Assembly (NCBI GenBank): GCA_900541975.1
Contig: UQLR01000012.1
Span: 18,862 to 82,861, forward strand
Length of the DNA: 64,000 bases
Origin: an uncultured Oscillospiraceae bacterium
Lineage (GTDB): Bacteria; Bacillota; Clostridia; Oscillospirales; Acutalibacteraceae
Direction of reading: 5' to 3'
Both the position numbers and the translations under genes were made by a program. Below, one piece after another: positions 45,965 through 53,680 of the stretch. How positions within the stretch are numbered: the stretch's first letter is position 1; each line of letters starts with the position of its first letter. The notes under the pieces are model-generated. The model did no database searches. It was given only the letters and a program-made list of their open reading frames with translations, and was not told the origin of the DNA.

Positions 45965-46672
45965 TTACCGAATCATTTTTACGTCTGCGTTTTCCCCTTC
46001 GCCTTCAATCCGCACACGCTTGCCCTTTACAAGCTCCAGTACAGCCAGAAAAGTCGCAACCAGTTCCGATTTTGGGCTTCCGTTTGGAAACAGGGACTTG
46101 TATTTTACCACCGCGCCCTTATACAACCGACGCATTACAAAAATGATCCGTGTATTAACAGATACAATCTTTTTTGCAACAATGCCGGAAAAAGCCTCTG
46201 CCGGCGGCGGGAGCCGCCGCTTTCCTCTGCCCGCCGCAGACAAAAAAGCCTGCGCGATTTCCTCGCGCTGATGTACGCGCGTATAGGTCGTATCGTATTC
46301 TATTTCTGCCGGGGAGGAAGCATACAGGTCATAGGTGACCATTTTGCCCAGCATAGCGGCCGCCTGTCTGCACTGCTGGTATTCCAAAAGCTGGCCTGTC
46401 AGCTCTTTTTTCAACTCCTCAGCTTCTTCATGCTTAGGCAAAAGCATAACTGACTTAATATACACCAAGCGGGACGCCATTTCCAGAAATTCACTTGCAA
46501 TGTCCAGATCCTGTTCCTGCATAGCATTTATCTGATCCATATACTGCTCTAAAAGCTCTGAAATCCGGATGTCATAAATATTCAGTTTATTTTTTGCAAT
46601 CAGCGCCAACAGAAGGTCAAGCGGGCCTTCAAACGCCTCAAGCCTGTACTGCAGTGCGTGCGTATGCTGCAA
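45965..46672 (-). CDS. scpA: Segregation and condensation protein ScpA (kleisin)
   Basis: The 235-residue kleisin has the diagnostic YRLEAFEGPLDLLLALIAKN followed by IYDIRISELLEQY, EFLEMASRLVYIKSVMLLP and a C-terminal winged helix (LVATFLAVLELVKGKRV). It bridges SMC heads with ScpB. The start is TTG 46672, with GGGGGAAGG upstream; it gives the standard N terminus. The longer frame to 46867 overlaps the upstream protease and is not coding. Confidence 0.95.
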   Translation of the reverse strand: MQHTHALQYRLEAFEGPLDLLLALIAKNKLNIYDIRISELLEQYMDQINAMQEQDLDIASEFLEMASRLVYIKSVMLLPKHEEAEELKKELTGQLLEYQQCRQAAAMLGKMVTYDLYASSPAEIEYDTTYTRVHQREEIAQAFLSAAGRGKRRLPPPAEAFSGIVAKKIVSVNTRIIFVMRRLYKGAVVKYKSLFPNGSPKSELVATFLAVLELVKGKRVRIEGEGENADVKMIR

Positions 46673-46707
46673 TGCGCCTTCCCCCTTACAACATGATACG
46701 CCTTTCT

Positions 46708-47394
46708 TTACACAAACGGAAGAAACGGCAGCCGGGTCAGCCACAGGATCCCATTTTGGATTGCACCGGAAGCAGCGTTCATCGGTACGGAAAGCACGCC
46801 GGTAAACAGCAGCACATAAATGGCTATAAAGAAAAACTGCTGATACCTGTAAATATTGTATAGCCACTTATCCGGCAAAAACATAAATAAAATTTTTGAA
46901 CCGTCCAGCGGCGGAATCGGAATCAGGTTAAATACCGCAAGAAAAACGTTAATGGTAAAATAATATTGCAAGAACAAATATACATAAAATAAAAAACCGC
47001 CTGTTAAAATCTGTATACCGCCAAAAAATACAGCCGCGTTTAAAAGCAAGCCTCCCGCCACGGCAGCCACAAGGTTTGCCATTGGCCCTGCAAGCGCCAC
47101 AATCGCCATACCGGCCTTTGGATTTTTAAAATACCTGGGATCAACCGGAACAGGTTTGGCCCAGCCAAAGTTAAACAGCAAAAGACATAGCGCACCCATG
47201 GGGTCGATATGCGTCAACGGGTTAAAGCTCAGCCTGCCGCTGTATTTTGCCGTTTTATCGCCAAGCTTATAAGCGGCAAAGCCGTGCGCCCATTCATGAA
47301 ACGGCAGCACAAGGAAAATAATCAGCAAACAAGCAAGGATGCCAGCCAATGCAGATGTAAAATTAAGCCGCCCGTATATCAGGTCAAAAATCAT
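46708..47394 (-). CDS. Site-2-protease-like M50 membrane metalloprotease
   Basis: The 228-residue protein has about six membrane segments, the zinc motif HEWAH (His33, Glu34, His37) and the second site NLIPIPPLDGSKIL, which define the short M50 (YwhC/YpuF-like) group. These enzymes cut substrates within the membrane; no target can be named. It opens the cluster with scpA and scpB, an order widely conserved in Firmicutes. The ribosome site is GGAGG. Confidence 0.92.
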   Translation of the reverse strand: MIFDLIYGRLNFTSALAGILACLLIIFLVLPFHEWAHGFAAYKLGDKTAKYSGRLSFNPLTHIDPMGALCLLLFNFGWAKPVPVDPRYFKNPKAGMAIVALAGPMANLVAAVAGGLLLNAAVFFGGIQILTGGFLFYVYLFLQYYFTINVFLAVFNLIPIPPLDGSKILFMFLPDKWLYNIYRYQQFFFIAIYVLLFTGVLSVPMNAASGAIQNGILWLTRLPFLPFV

Positions 47395-47445
47395 TTATGG
47401 TATCCTCCGTAAAAGTCAAAACTTCCCATGAAAACAATTCAATTT

Positions 47446-47474
47446 ATTATACAGAATAGAGTAAAAAAATTCAA
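47446..47474 (-). promoter_or_regulatory. Promoter of the M50-scpAB cluster
   Basis: On the minus strand TTGAAT (47474-47469) and TATAAT (47451-47446) are spaced by 17 bases. It serves the M50 protease and probably the genes down to 41714, since intergenic gaps are short and no terminator was seen. Confidence 0.7.
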
Positions 47475-47502
47475 GAGGCAAAGCGCCGTATATTTGCTGT
47501 AT

Positions 47503-48606
47503 TTATGCAGGATTTCGCAGGATTTTGCCTCTTATTTTCCCGCAAAGGGTAAAAAGCCATGCACGCAGCTGCTCTATCAGCGCACAGCATGCAAATATAG
47601 TTATGCAGATCAATAAAATTGCAAACGGGTACAGGGGGGACGCGTAAAATGCAGGCTCTCCCATAAAGTTAAAAATTTTCTCCCAAATCAAATTGCGTAC
47701 CAGCTTATGCTCATGGATCATATAAACTCCAAGGTTAAGCGCTGCAATCGCATTGATTACGCGCGATTTAAAATGCATATCCCGGAAAAACAGCAGCAGG
47801 CACACGCCCTGTAAAACGCTGATAGGATTATCATTAAACGATACAACGTCCCTGTATTCAGGCCAAAGGTAAACCAACGCGACGTTGAAAAGCCCAAGCA
47901 GCACAAAAACGGCCAAAAAGCGCAGCTTACAGCGATTATACGGTTTTACATGCAGCCGTACAAAGGCCCCCAGAATATACATGAAGACAAAACCATAAAG
48001 GCCCTTGCCTTCCTGCGTGCTTACAATCTTTTCCACGCTGATGACTTCACCAACCGGATCTATATGCGCCAGCATATTCCAAACAGAAAAAATGAAAAAG
48101 AGAAGCAATACCAAAGCCGTGCATTCTTTTTTGGTAAGGTTGTTCAAACACCGGTTGATAAATGGGCTTAAAATCAAAACGATCAGATACAGCGTCATAA
48201 AATACCATTGCCGGGACAATACCGGAAAAAAAGCGCGGACCGCATCTGCCGTGGAAAGCTCTGACAGTGAAAAAAGCCACATGGCAAATGGGATTGCAAG
48301 CGAATAAAACAACATGGGAAAATACGTTTTCTTTACTTTTGGTACAATGCCCCGCAAAGTTTGATTTCCTTTTGAGGCAACGGAAAAATATCCCTGGATC
48401 ACTATATACACATAAACCGGGCAACGGCTCATTAAAAAAACAACCCAATAAAGCAGCGCATGGGGCGAAGATAATTGCTTGGTGGCCATTTCATAATAAT
48501 CCCCGTAGCTGCAAACATGTAAAAATATGACCTGCAGCATAAGCAAAATGCGCAAAAGCTCTATGCCGGAATCCCGCACAATGGGTGCAGCTTTTGATTT
48601 GAACAT
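47503..48606 (-). CDS. Acyltransferase-3 family membrane protein
   Basis: The 367-residue protein has about ten membrane helices and the N-terminal IELLRILLMLQVIFLHVCSYG of the acyltransferase-3 (OafA/WecH-like) family, which transfers acyl groups to extracellular glycans or lipids. MIHEHKLVRNLIWEK near residue 290 is typical of the second half. ATG 48606 has GGGAGGGG 4 bases upstream. It is a single gene between the M50 promoter and rpmB. The substrate cannot be predicted. Confidence 0.88.
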   Translation of the reverse strand: MFKSKAAPIVRDSGIELLRILLMLQVIFLHVCSYGDYYEMATKQLSSPHALLYWVVFLMSRCPVYVYIVIQGYFSVASKGNQTLRGIVPKVKKTYFPMLFYSLAIPFAMWLFSLSELSTADAVRAFFPVLSRQWYFMTLYLIVLILSPFINRCLNNLTKKECTALVLLLFFIFSVWNMLAHIDPVGEVISVEKIVSTQEGKGLYGFVFMYILGAFVRLHVKPYNRCKLRFLAVFVLLGLFNVALVYLWPEYRDVVSFNDNPISVLQGVCLLLFFRDMHFKSRVINAIAALNLGVYMIHEHKLVRNLIWEKIFNFMGEPAFYASPLYPFAILLICITIFACCALIEQLRAWLFTLCGKIRGKILRNPA

Positions 48607-48724
48607 TTTCTCCCCTCCCAGAATTTGTAAAAGCCAATCTGATTTTAGCATATATCCAGCGGTATTACAATCCTTACAAGCACTGTGCTTTTTACTTAAG
48701 AAACTTTGCTGCTTTGTACAAAAC

Positions 48725-48749
48725 AAAAAGGAGCCTTTCGGCTCCTAAG
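48725..48749 (-). terminator. Terminator after rpmB
   Basis: On the minus strand AGGAGCC-GAAA-GGCTCCT is followed by TTTTTGTTTTG. It lies about 15 bases after the rpmB stop. Confidence 0.9.
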
Positions 48750-48762
48750 TGTCTATTTTTTA

Positions 48763-48951
48763 TCAGACCGCCCGGGTTACCTTACCGGAACGCAGGCAGC
48801 GGGTGCAAGCGTGAATACGCTTTGGCGAACCGTCCACAATCGCCCTGACGCGCTGAACATTGGGCTTCCAAGTCCTGTTTGAACGCCTGTGTGAGTGAGA
48901 AACCTTAATTCCAAACGTAACGCCCTTGCCACAAATATCACATTTTGCCAT
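48763..48951 (-). CDS. rpmB: 50S ribosomal protein L28 (zinc-binding form)
   Basis: The 62-residue product is L28: MAKCDICGKGVTFG, SHSHRRSNRTWKPNVQRVRA and RIHACTRCLRSGKVTR. The two CxxC pairs (Cys4/Cys7 and near Cys48/51) make it the zinc-ribbon version, which many bacteria replace under zinc limitation. ATG 48951 has AGGAGG 8 bases upstream. It is monocistronic with its own terminator. Confidence 0.97.
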   Translation of the reverse strand: MAKCDICGKGVTFGIKVSHSHRRSNRTWKPNVQRVRAIVDGSPKRIHACTRCLRSGKVTRAV

Positions 48952-49108
48952 GTGTCTGCACCTCCTTAGCGCTTCTAATCGATACAACATTAGCTATAAT
49001 AGCAGGTTTTCAAAGGAAATGCAAGACTTTTTTCCCGATATTCCATTTTTTTATTTTTCTTTTTTGCCTGCGTCCAATGCCCTATGTACATTCCGCGCAC
49101 TTTTCCAC

Positions 49109-49137
49109 TTGCTTTTTTGCACAATTTATAGTATAAT
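49109..49137 (+). promoter_or_regulatory. Promoter of the SRP RNA
   Basis: TTGCTT (49109-49114) and TATAAT (49132-49137) are spaced by 17 bases, about 10 bases before the inferred 5' end of the RNA. Confidence 0.75.
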
Positions 49138-49149
49138 ATGCATCGTCAC

Positions 49150-49340
49150 CGGATCAGGCGGCAAAAAAGAGCAAGCCAGCAAACCATTCGTTTTTATATG
49201 TGAGCGGCAGGCCCTGTACGATTGGGCGCCGTGAACCATGTCAGGCGGGGAACCGAGCAGCATTAAGCGGAATTCCTAATGCGATGCAGTAAGTCTGTCG
49301 TTCACATATGTAAGCGGATGTTCCGTCTGGTTTGCTTTTT
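49150..49340 (+). ncRNA. ffs: Signal recognition particle RNA
   Basis: The apical domain IV has the SRP signature: GTCAGGCGGGGAACCGAGCAG, with a GGAA tetraloop and the symmetric and asymmetric bulges that bind Ffh. Flanking helix 8/5 pairs TATATGTGAG (near 49195) with TTCACATATG (near 49301), and the outer helix pairs AGCAAACCA with TGGTTTGCT near the 3' end, which runs into TTTTTT. The size of about 190-200 bases is between the small and large bacterial types. It lies directly upstream of dnaX, a common Firmicute arrangement. The exact 5' end is estimated. Confidence 0.88.
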
Positions 49341-49379
49341 TATTCGTCATTTTTATTTTTGAAAGAAAGGCGTGTTTTC

Positions 49380-51068
49380 ATGTACCAAGTGCTTTACAGA
49401 AAATGGCGGCCCCGGTTCTTCAGCGATGTGGTCGGGCAGGAGCATGTAACCGTCACGCTTAAAAACGAGCTGAAAACCGGCAGGATCAATCACGCTTATC
49501 TTTTTACAGGTTCCCGCGGCACCGGGAAGACCACCTGCGCTAAAATTTTGGCCAGGGCTGTTAATTGCCTGCAACCGCAAGACGGCGATCCGTGTGGTGC
49601 ATGTGAAAACTGCAAAGGTCTTGAAAACGGTGAAATTATGGATGTGGTAGAGATTGACGCCGCCAGTAACAACGGCGTTGAAAACATCCGCAGCCTGATT
49701 GAACAAGCCGCTTTTACACCTACGCGCACCAGGTACAGGGTTTATATTATCGACGAGGTACACATGCTTTCAATTGGTGCGTTTAACGCTTTGCTGAAAA
49801 CTTTGGAGGAGCCGCCGGCACATGTTGTTTTTATCCTTGCAACCACCGAGGTGCACAAACTGCCGGCCACAATTCTTTCACGCTGCCAGCGGTTTGATTT
49901 TCACAGAATCTCTGCACAGACAATTGCCGCACGTTTGACGTTTGTTGCACAACAGGAGCATATACAGCTGGAAAACGACGCGGCGCTGTTGATCGCCTCG
50001 TTAGCAGACGGGGCGGTACGCGATGCACTCTCGCTTTTAGACCGATGTATTGGCACAGATAACCATATTACGGCGGAACTGGTGCAGCGCGTGGCGGGTC
50101 TTGCCGGGCGCGAAGCGCTTTTTTCATTGGCGGACTGTCTGCTGCAAAAAAACGCCGCGCGCGCGCTTTCGCTTTTAGACCGCCTGTATATGGAATCAAA
50201 AGACATCGCGCGGCTGAACGAAGAACTGATTGCACATTTTCGCGGGCTGATGCTGATACAAACCCTGCAGGACCCGCGCGAACTGTTAATTATGACAGAC
50301 AGCGAATATGCCGCTGCGCAAAAACAGGCACAGGCGCTTTCTTTAAATGAAACGGTCTATGCAATGGACATTTTGCAAAGCGCGTATGAAAAAATGTTCC
50401 GCAGTACCAGCCGCCGCACGGAATTGGAAATTGCTCTGATTAAAATCTGCTCACCTAAACTTGATCCAAATATCGATGCGCTTTTAAGCCGTGTTGCCAG
50501 GCTTGAACGTCTATGGAAAACAGCCGCATCAGAAAACGTACAGCCGCCTGCGCAGCTTTTGCCCAACGAAGACACAGCTGCCCTGCAAACGCCGCAAAAA
50601 CCGGAGGAACCCTCCGCTGCGTTACAACCTTTACCGGCCGACCGACAGGAAACGCCGCCGGAAAAGGAACCTGCAGGCTCTATGACCCCGCCCGGCCACG
50701 CGCAGCGGCCTTCTTCCCCACCCGATTTTGATACTATTTTTAAAAATGCAGAACCAATGGAGGATTGGCCGGAAGTTCTGAACGCGCTGAAAAAGTATTC
50801 TAAAACAATTGCCGCTTCCTTTGAAGGTACGCGCGCCTATATCAGTGGAGAATTTTTATTGATTGATTCCAAAAGCGATATCCCCTTTAAGCTGTTGCGG
50901 CAATCTGCACAGCGCGACAAAATGCGCGTGGCAGTGAAAGAGGTAACAGGCAGAGTCTATAAACTTGGCCCGTATAAAAAAGCGCAGGAAGATCTGCAAA
51001 CAAGCGACCCGCTTGCCAGCCTAGCGCAGGAAATTAAGGACGCGGGTATATCCCTGACAGAGGAATAA
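49380..51068 (+). CDS. dnaX: DNA polymerase III subunit gamma/tau
   Basis: The 562-residue clamp-loader ATPase begins MYQVLYRKWRPRFFSDVVGQ, has Walker A GSRGTGKTT, a four-Cys zinc module (CGACENC region), the Walker B box IIDEVHMLS and the sensor ILSRCQRFDF. The C-terminal third is a Pro/Glu-rich linker and a tau-like domain (PEVLNALKKYSKTIAASF). ATG 49380 was chosen; the longer frame from 49332 reads through the SRP terminator. It heads dnaX-ybaB-recR. Confidence 0.96.
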   Translation: MYQVLYRKWRPRFFSDVVGQEHVTVTLKNELKTGRINHAYLFTGSRGTGKTTCAKILARAVNCLQPQDGDPCGACENCKGLENGEIMDVVEIDAASNNGVENIRSLIEQAAFTPTRTRYRVYIIDEVHMLSIGAFNALLKTLEEPPAHVVFILATTEVHKLPATILSRCQRFDFHRISAQTIAARLTFVAQQEHIQLENDAALLIASLADGAVRDALSLLDRCIGTDNHITAELVQRVAGLAGREALFSLADCLLQKNAARALSLLDRLYMESKDIARLNEELIAHFRGLMLIQTLQDPRELLIMTDSEYAAAQKQAQALSLNETVYAMDILQSAYEKMFRSTSRRTELEIALIKICSPKLDPNIDALLSRVARLERLWKTAASENVQPPAQLLPNEDTAALQTPQKPEEPSAALQPLPADRQETPPEKEPAGSMTPPGHAQRPSSPPDFDTIFKNAEPMEDWPEVLNALKKYSKTIAASFEGTRAYISGEFLLIDSKSDIPFKLLRQSAQRDKMRVAVKEVTGRVYKLGPYKKAQEDLQTSDPLASLAQEIKDAGISLTEE

Positions 51069-51107
51069 AATAAAAAGCAATATAAAAGAGAAAGGATGTT
51101 TGATTGT

Positions 51108-51458
51108 ATGAAAGCAAGGTTACCACAGGGTTATGGCGGAGGCGGCGCCTCCAATCTGCAGCAGCTTGCAAAGCAGGCGCAGAAAATGCAAGAGCAGATG
51201 GACAGCGCGACAGCGCAACTGGAGGAAAAAGAATACCGCGCGACTTCCGGAGGCGGCGCGGTATGCATAACCGTTACAGGTAAAATGGAACTGCAGGCCG
51301 TTGATATAAAACCGGAAGTTGTGGACCCCGAAGATACGGAAATGCTCAGCGATCTGATCATCGCCGCCGCCAACGAAGCGCTACGGGCAGCAGCCGATGA
51401 TAAAACACAGACCATGGAAAAAATTTCAGGCGGGCTTAACATGCCGGGGCTGTTTTAA
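51108..51458 (+). CDS. YbaB/EbfC nucleoid-associated protein
   Basis: The 116-residue protein has the family core LQQLAKQAQKMQEQM, VTVTGKMELQAVDIKPEVV and DLIIAAANEAL, and dimerises into a DNA-binding tweezer-like fold. ATG 51108 has AAAGGATG upstream; an earlier ATG at 51096 lacks a site. It sits between dnaX and recR, the conserved order in bacteria, and its stop codon abuts the recR start. Confidence 0.93.
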   Translation: MKARLPQGYGGGGASNLQQLAKQAQKMQEQMDSATAQLEEKEYRATSGGGAVCITVTGKMELQAVDIKPEVVDPEDTEMLSDLIIAAANEALRAAADDKTQTMEKISGGLNMPGLF

Positions 51459-52061
51459 ATGGGAAGTTACAACGTAGCGCCGCTTGCGCGTTTAACAGAG
51501 CAGTTTGAACGTCTTCCCGGCATTGGGGCAAAAACCGCACAGCGCCTGGCATATTACGTTTTAAAGCTGCCAAAGGCCCAGGCAGAGGAATTTGCCAACG
51601 CGATTTTAGACGCGCATGAAAAAATCCATTACTGCAAAAATTGCTGCAACCTGACAGACGGCGACCTTTGCCCGATCTGCCGCAATGAAAAACGCGACCA
51701 TTCGACCATATGTGTTGTGGAAGACCCGCGCGATGTGATTGCATTAGAGCGTACACAGGAATATAACGCCGTATACCACGTACTGCACGGCGCAATTTCT
51801 CCCCTTTCCGGCATTGGCCCCGAACAGCTTTACATTAAGGAACTGCTTGCAAGAATTCAGAAAAGCGATGTAAAGGAAGTTATTATGGCAACCAACCCAA
51901 CGGTAGAAGGGGAGGCAACGGCAATTTATTTATCCAAGCTTTTAAAACCAATGGGCGTAAAGGTAACACGCCTTGCCTACGGCATTCCTGTAGGCGGCGA
52001 TTTGGAATACGCCGACGAAGTAACGCTTGCCAGGGCCCTGGAAGGAAGAAGCGAGTTGTAA
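51459..52061 (+). CDS. recR: Recombination mediator RecR
   Basis: The 200-residue protein has the N-terminal HhH motif ([19 protein letters not shown]), the C4 zinc finger ([16 protein letters not shown]) and a Toprim domain ([28 protein letters not shown]). It loads RecA at gaps with RecO and RecF. It directly follows ybaB with no gap, suggesting coupling. The C-terminal [20 protein letters not shown] is typical. Confidence 0.97.
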   Translation: MGSYNVAPLARLTEQFERLPGIGAKTAQRLAYYVLKLPKAQAEEFANAILDAHEKIHYCKNCCNLTDGDLCPICRNEKRDHSTICVVEDPRDVIALERTQEYNAVYHVLHGAISPLSGIGPEQLYIKELLARIQKSDVKEVIMATNPTVEGEATAIYLSKLLKPMGVKVTRLAYGIPVGGDLEYADEVTLARALEGRSEL

Positions 52062-52521
52062 GCACTTGCCGAATAATCTTGCATCACATAAAATTTATTC
52101 AATATTTGCTGTTTGGTTTCTGTTCACTTTAATCGGCAGTGCGGTTTTAATCGATGCAGAAGGTAATGCGGTGGATTTGCAGAGTTAATTTATTTGTTAT
52201 TGGAACAGGATTTAAGATACAGGGATTCTTACAAAAGAGGCAGAAAATCCCTTTTCCACAGGGTAGATACATACAGTATTTGCACAATATCAGCTTTTCT
52301 ATATTAAACTTTGAATATATATAAAAATGCACCCTTATGGGATCAGCCGGGGCAGCTACAAAACCCGGCTGATACCTGGGTGCAATTTTCATAAAGTCCG
52401 CTCTGCTTTAAATTAAAGGGTTCATAAATTGTTTTGGAGAAACTTTTGGAGAGATGATGATTTTTTCAAGGTGAGCGGAAGACGTAAACAACTATAAACG
52501 GCTGCCGGTTGCAGCCTTATC
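52062..52521. other. Intergenic region between recR and the AraC gene
   Basis: About 460 bases without a credible gene; a minus-strand frame at 52147-52392 has no ribosome site and runs through the large hairpin. GGCTGC/GCAGCC (52500-52516) forms a small hairpin near the AraC promoter. The only strong structure is the stem at 52324-52389, listed separately. Confidence 0.5.
52324..52389. terminator. Large two-part stem-loop, possible terminator
   Basis: TGCACCC pairs with GGGTGCA as an outer stem and CAGCCGGG with CCCGGCTG as an inner stem, with AAAA before and ATTTT after. It may end the dnaX-ybaB-recR transcript, although it is 260 bases past recR. Confidence 0.5.
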
Positions 52522-52550
52522 TTGCAACTTCTGTTTCATTATAGTATAAT
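52522..52550 (+). promoter_or_regulatory. Promoter of the AraC-family gene
   Basis: TTGCAA (52522-52527) and TATAAT (52545-52550) are spaced by 17 bases, about 75 bases before the start codon. Confidence 0.75.
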
Positions 52551-52624
52551 AAACGCATAAATTCTTGCACAATTCCATAATTTTCTTGCATTATTCTATA
52601 TTTTTTGAGAGGTTTCTATATTCG

Positions 52625-53530
52625 ATGAAAAAAGAAGAAGTTGGTAGAAACGAATATGGCATTCACCCCAAAACCGATTATTTTGCCCACAAGGAAGGCG
52701 CACTCCCCATCTGCTATTACCATTTTGAATATCCGGTTAATATTCTCAATTTTCAATCACATTGGCATGAAGAAATTGAGATCACCTATGTTTGCGCCGG
52801 GAGCGGAAAATACCGCATTGATTCCACAGACTATACCATCCGGCAGGGAGACATTCTTTTTATCGCCCCCAACACGATCCACTCGGGCGGAATGACAGAT
52901 GCAGACCCTCTTAAAACGGATGTGTTTATTTTTCATACAAATCTGCTGTGCCCTGCAAACGCAGATGTGCAGATCAATCAGTTCCTTACACCCATCAGAA
53001 ATGGCGCGGTTCGTATTCCTTCTATCATTCATCCGACAGACCGAGCCTATACAGATTTAAAAAACGTATTGTTTGCGGTAAAGTCCTGTATGGAAAAAAA
53101 GGAATACGCTTTCCAGTTGGAGGTCAAAGCACGGCTCTTACAGTTTTTTACACTGCTTTACCGCAACGCCTATGTACAGATGCAGCGCGTTTCTTTCAGT
53201 TATACAAAAAATGAAGAACGAATTAAATCGGTTATTGACTATATCGAGCGCAATTATCCCACACATCTGCCCGTTGAAAAGCTGGCCCAAATTTCCGGCT
53301 TTAGTCCATGCCATTTTATGAACCTGTTTAAAAAATATACCGGCAGCACCTGTACAAGCTTTGTAAATCAATTTCGTCTGGACTGCGCTGCACGCAAACT
53401 TTTGGAAACGGATGAATCGATTCTTTCCATTGCTTTAAACGCAGGCTTTAACAATATTTCCTTTTTCAACAGGGCGTTTAAAAAACAATTCGGCCAGACG
53501 CCTGGCCAGTATAGAAAAAGGTCAGAATAA
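52625..53530 (+). CDS. AraC-family transcriptional regulator with cupin sensor
   Basis: The 301-residue protein has an N-terminal cupin (SHWHEEIEITYVCAGSGKY, QGDILFIAPNTIHSGG) that probably binds a sugar or related ligand, and a C-terminal double helix-turn-helix (LAQISGFSPCHFMNLFKKYT, ILSIALNAGFNNISFFNRAF, then QTPGQYRK). Such proteins often activate carbohydrate genes, but no sugar operon lies next to it. ATG 52625 has GAGAGG 11 bases upstream. It has its own promoter. The target is unknown. Confidence 0.9.
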   Translation: MKKEEVGRNEYGIHPKTDYFAHKEGALPICYYHFEYPVNILNFQSHWHEEIEITYVCAGSGKYRIDSTDYTIRQGDILFIAPNTIHSGGMTDADPLKTDVFIFHTNLLCPANADVQINQFLTPIRNGAVRIPSIIHPTDRAYTDLKNVLFAVKSCMEKKEYAFQLEVKARLLQFFTLLYRNAYVQMQRVSFSYTKNEERIKSVIDYIERNYPTHLPVEKLAQISGFSPCHFMNLFKKYTGSTCTSFVNQFRLDCAARKLLETDESILSIALNAGFNNISFFNRAFKKQFGQTPGQYRKRSE

Positions 53531-53680
53531 AAATTGAAATAACGTCTGTAACCCCGCGATCTTTTATAGGGGTAATTTCTGTTTTTAAAAAAAGTGTAGA
53601 AAAATGTCGAATTTCTATTGTGAAAAGTCTTCACATGCGCTATAATCTATTCGTAACGCTGCAAAAGGAGGTGGCAGGGT

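Noticed and set aside
46673..46867. N-terminal extension of ScpA
   Set aside because: It overlaps the end of the M50 protease gene, and the TTG at 46672 with a strong ribosome site gives the normal ScpA start.
49380..51068. Programmed frameshift in dnaX giving a short gamma form
   Set aside because: No clear slippery heptamer with a downstream hairpin was seen, and the tau-length frame is uninterrupted.
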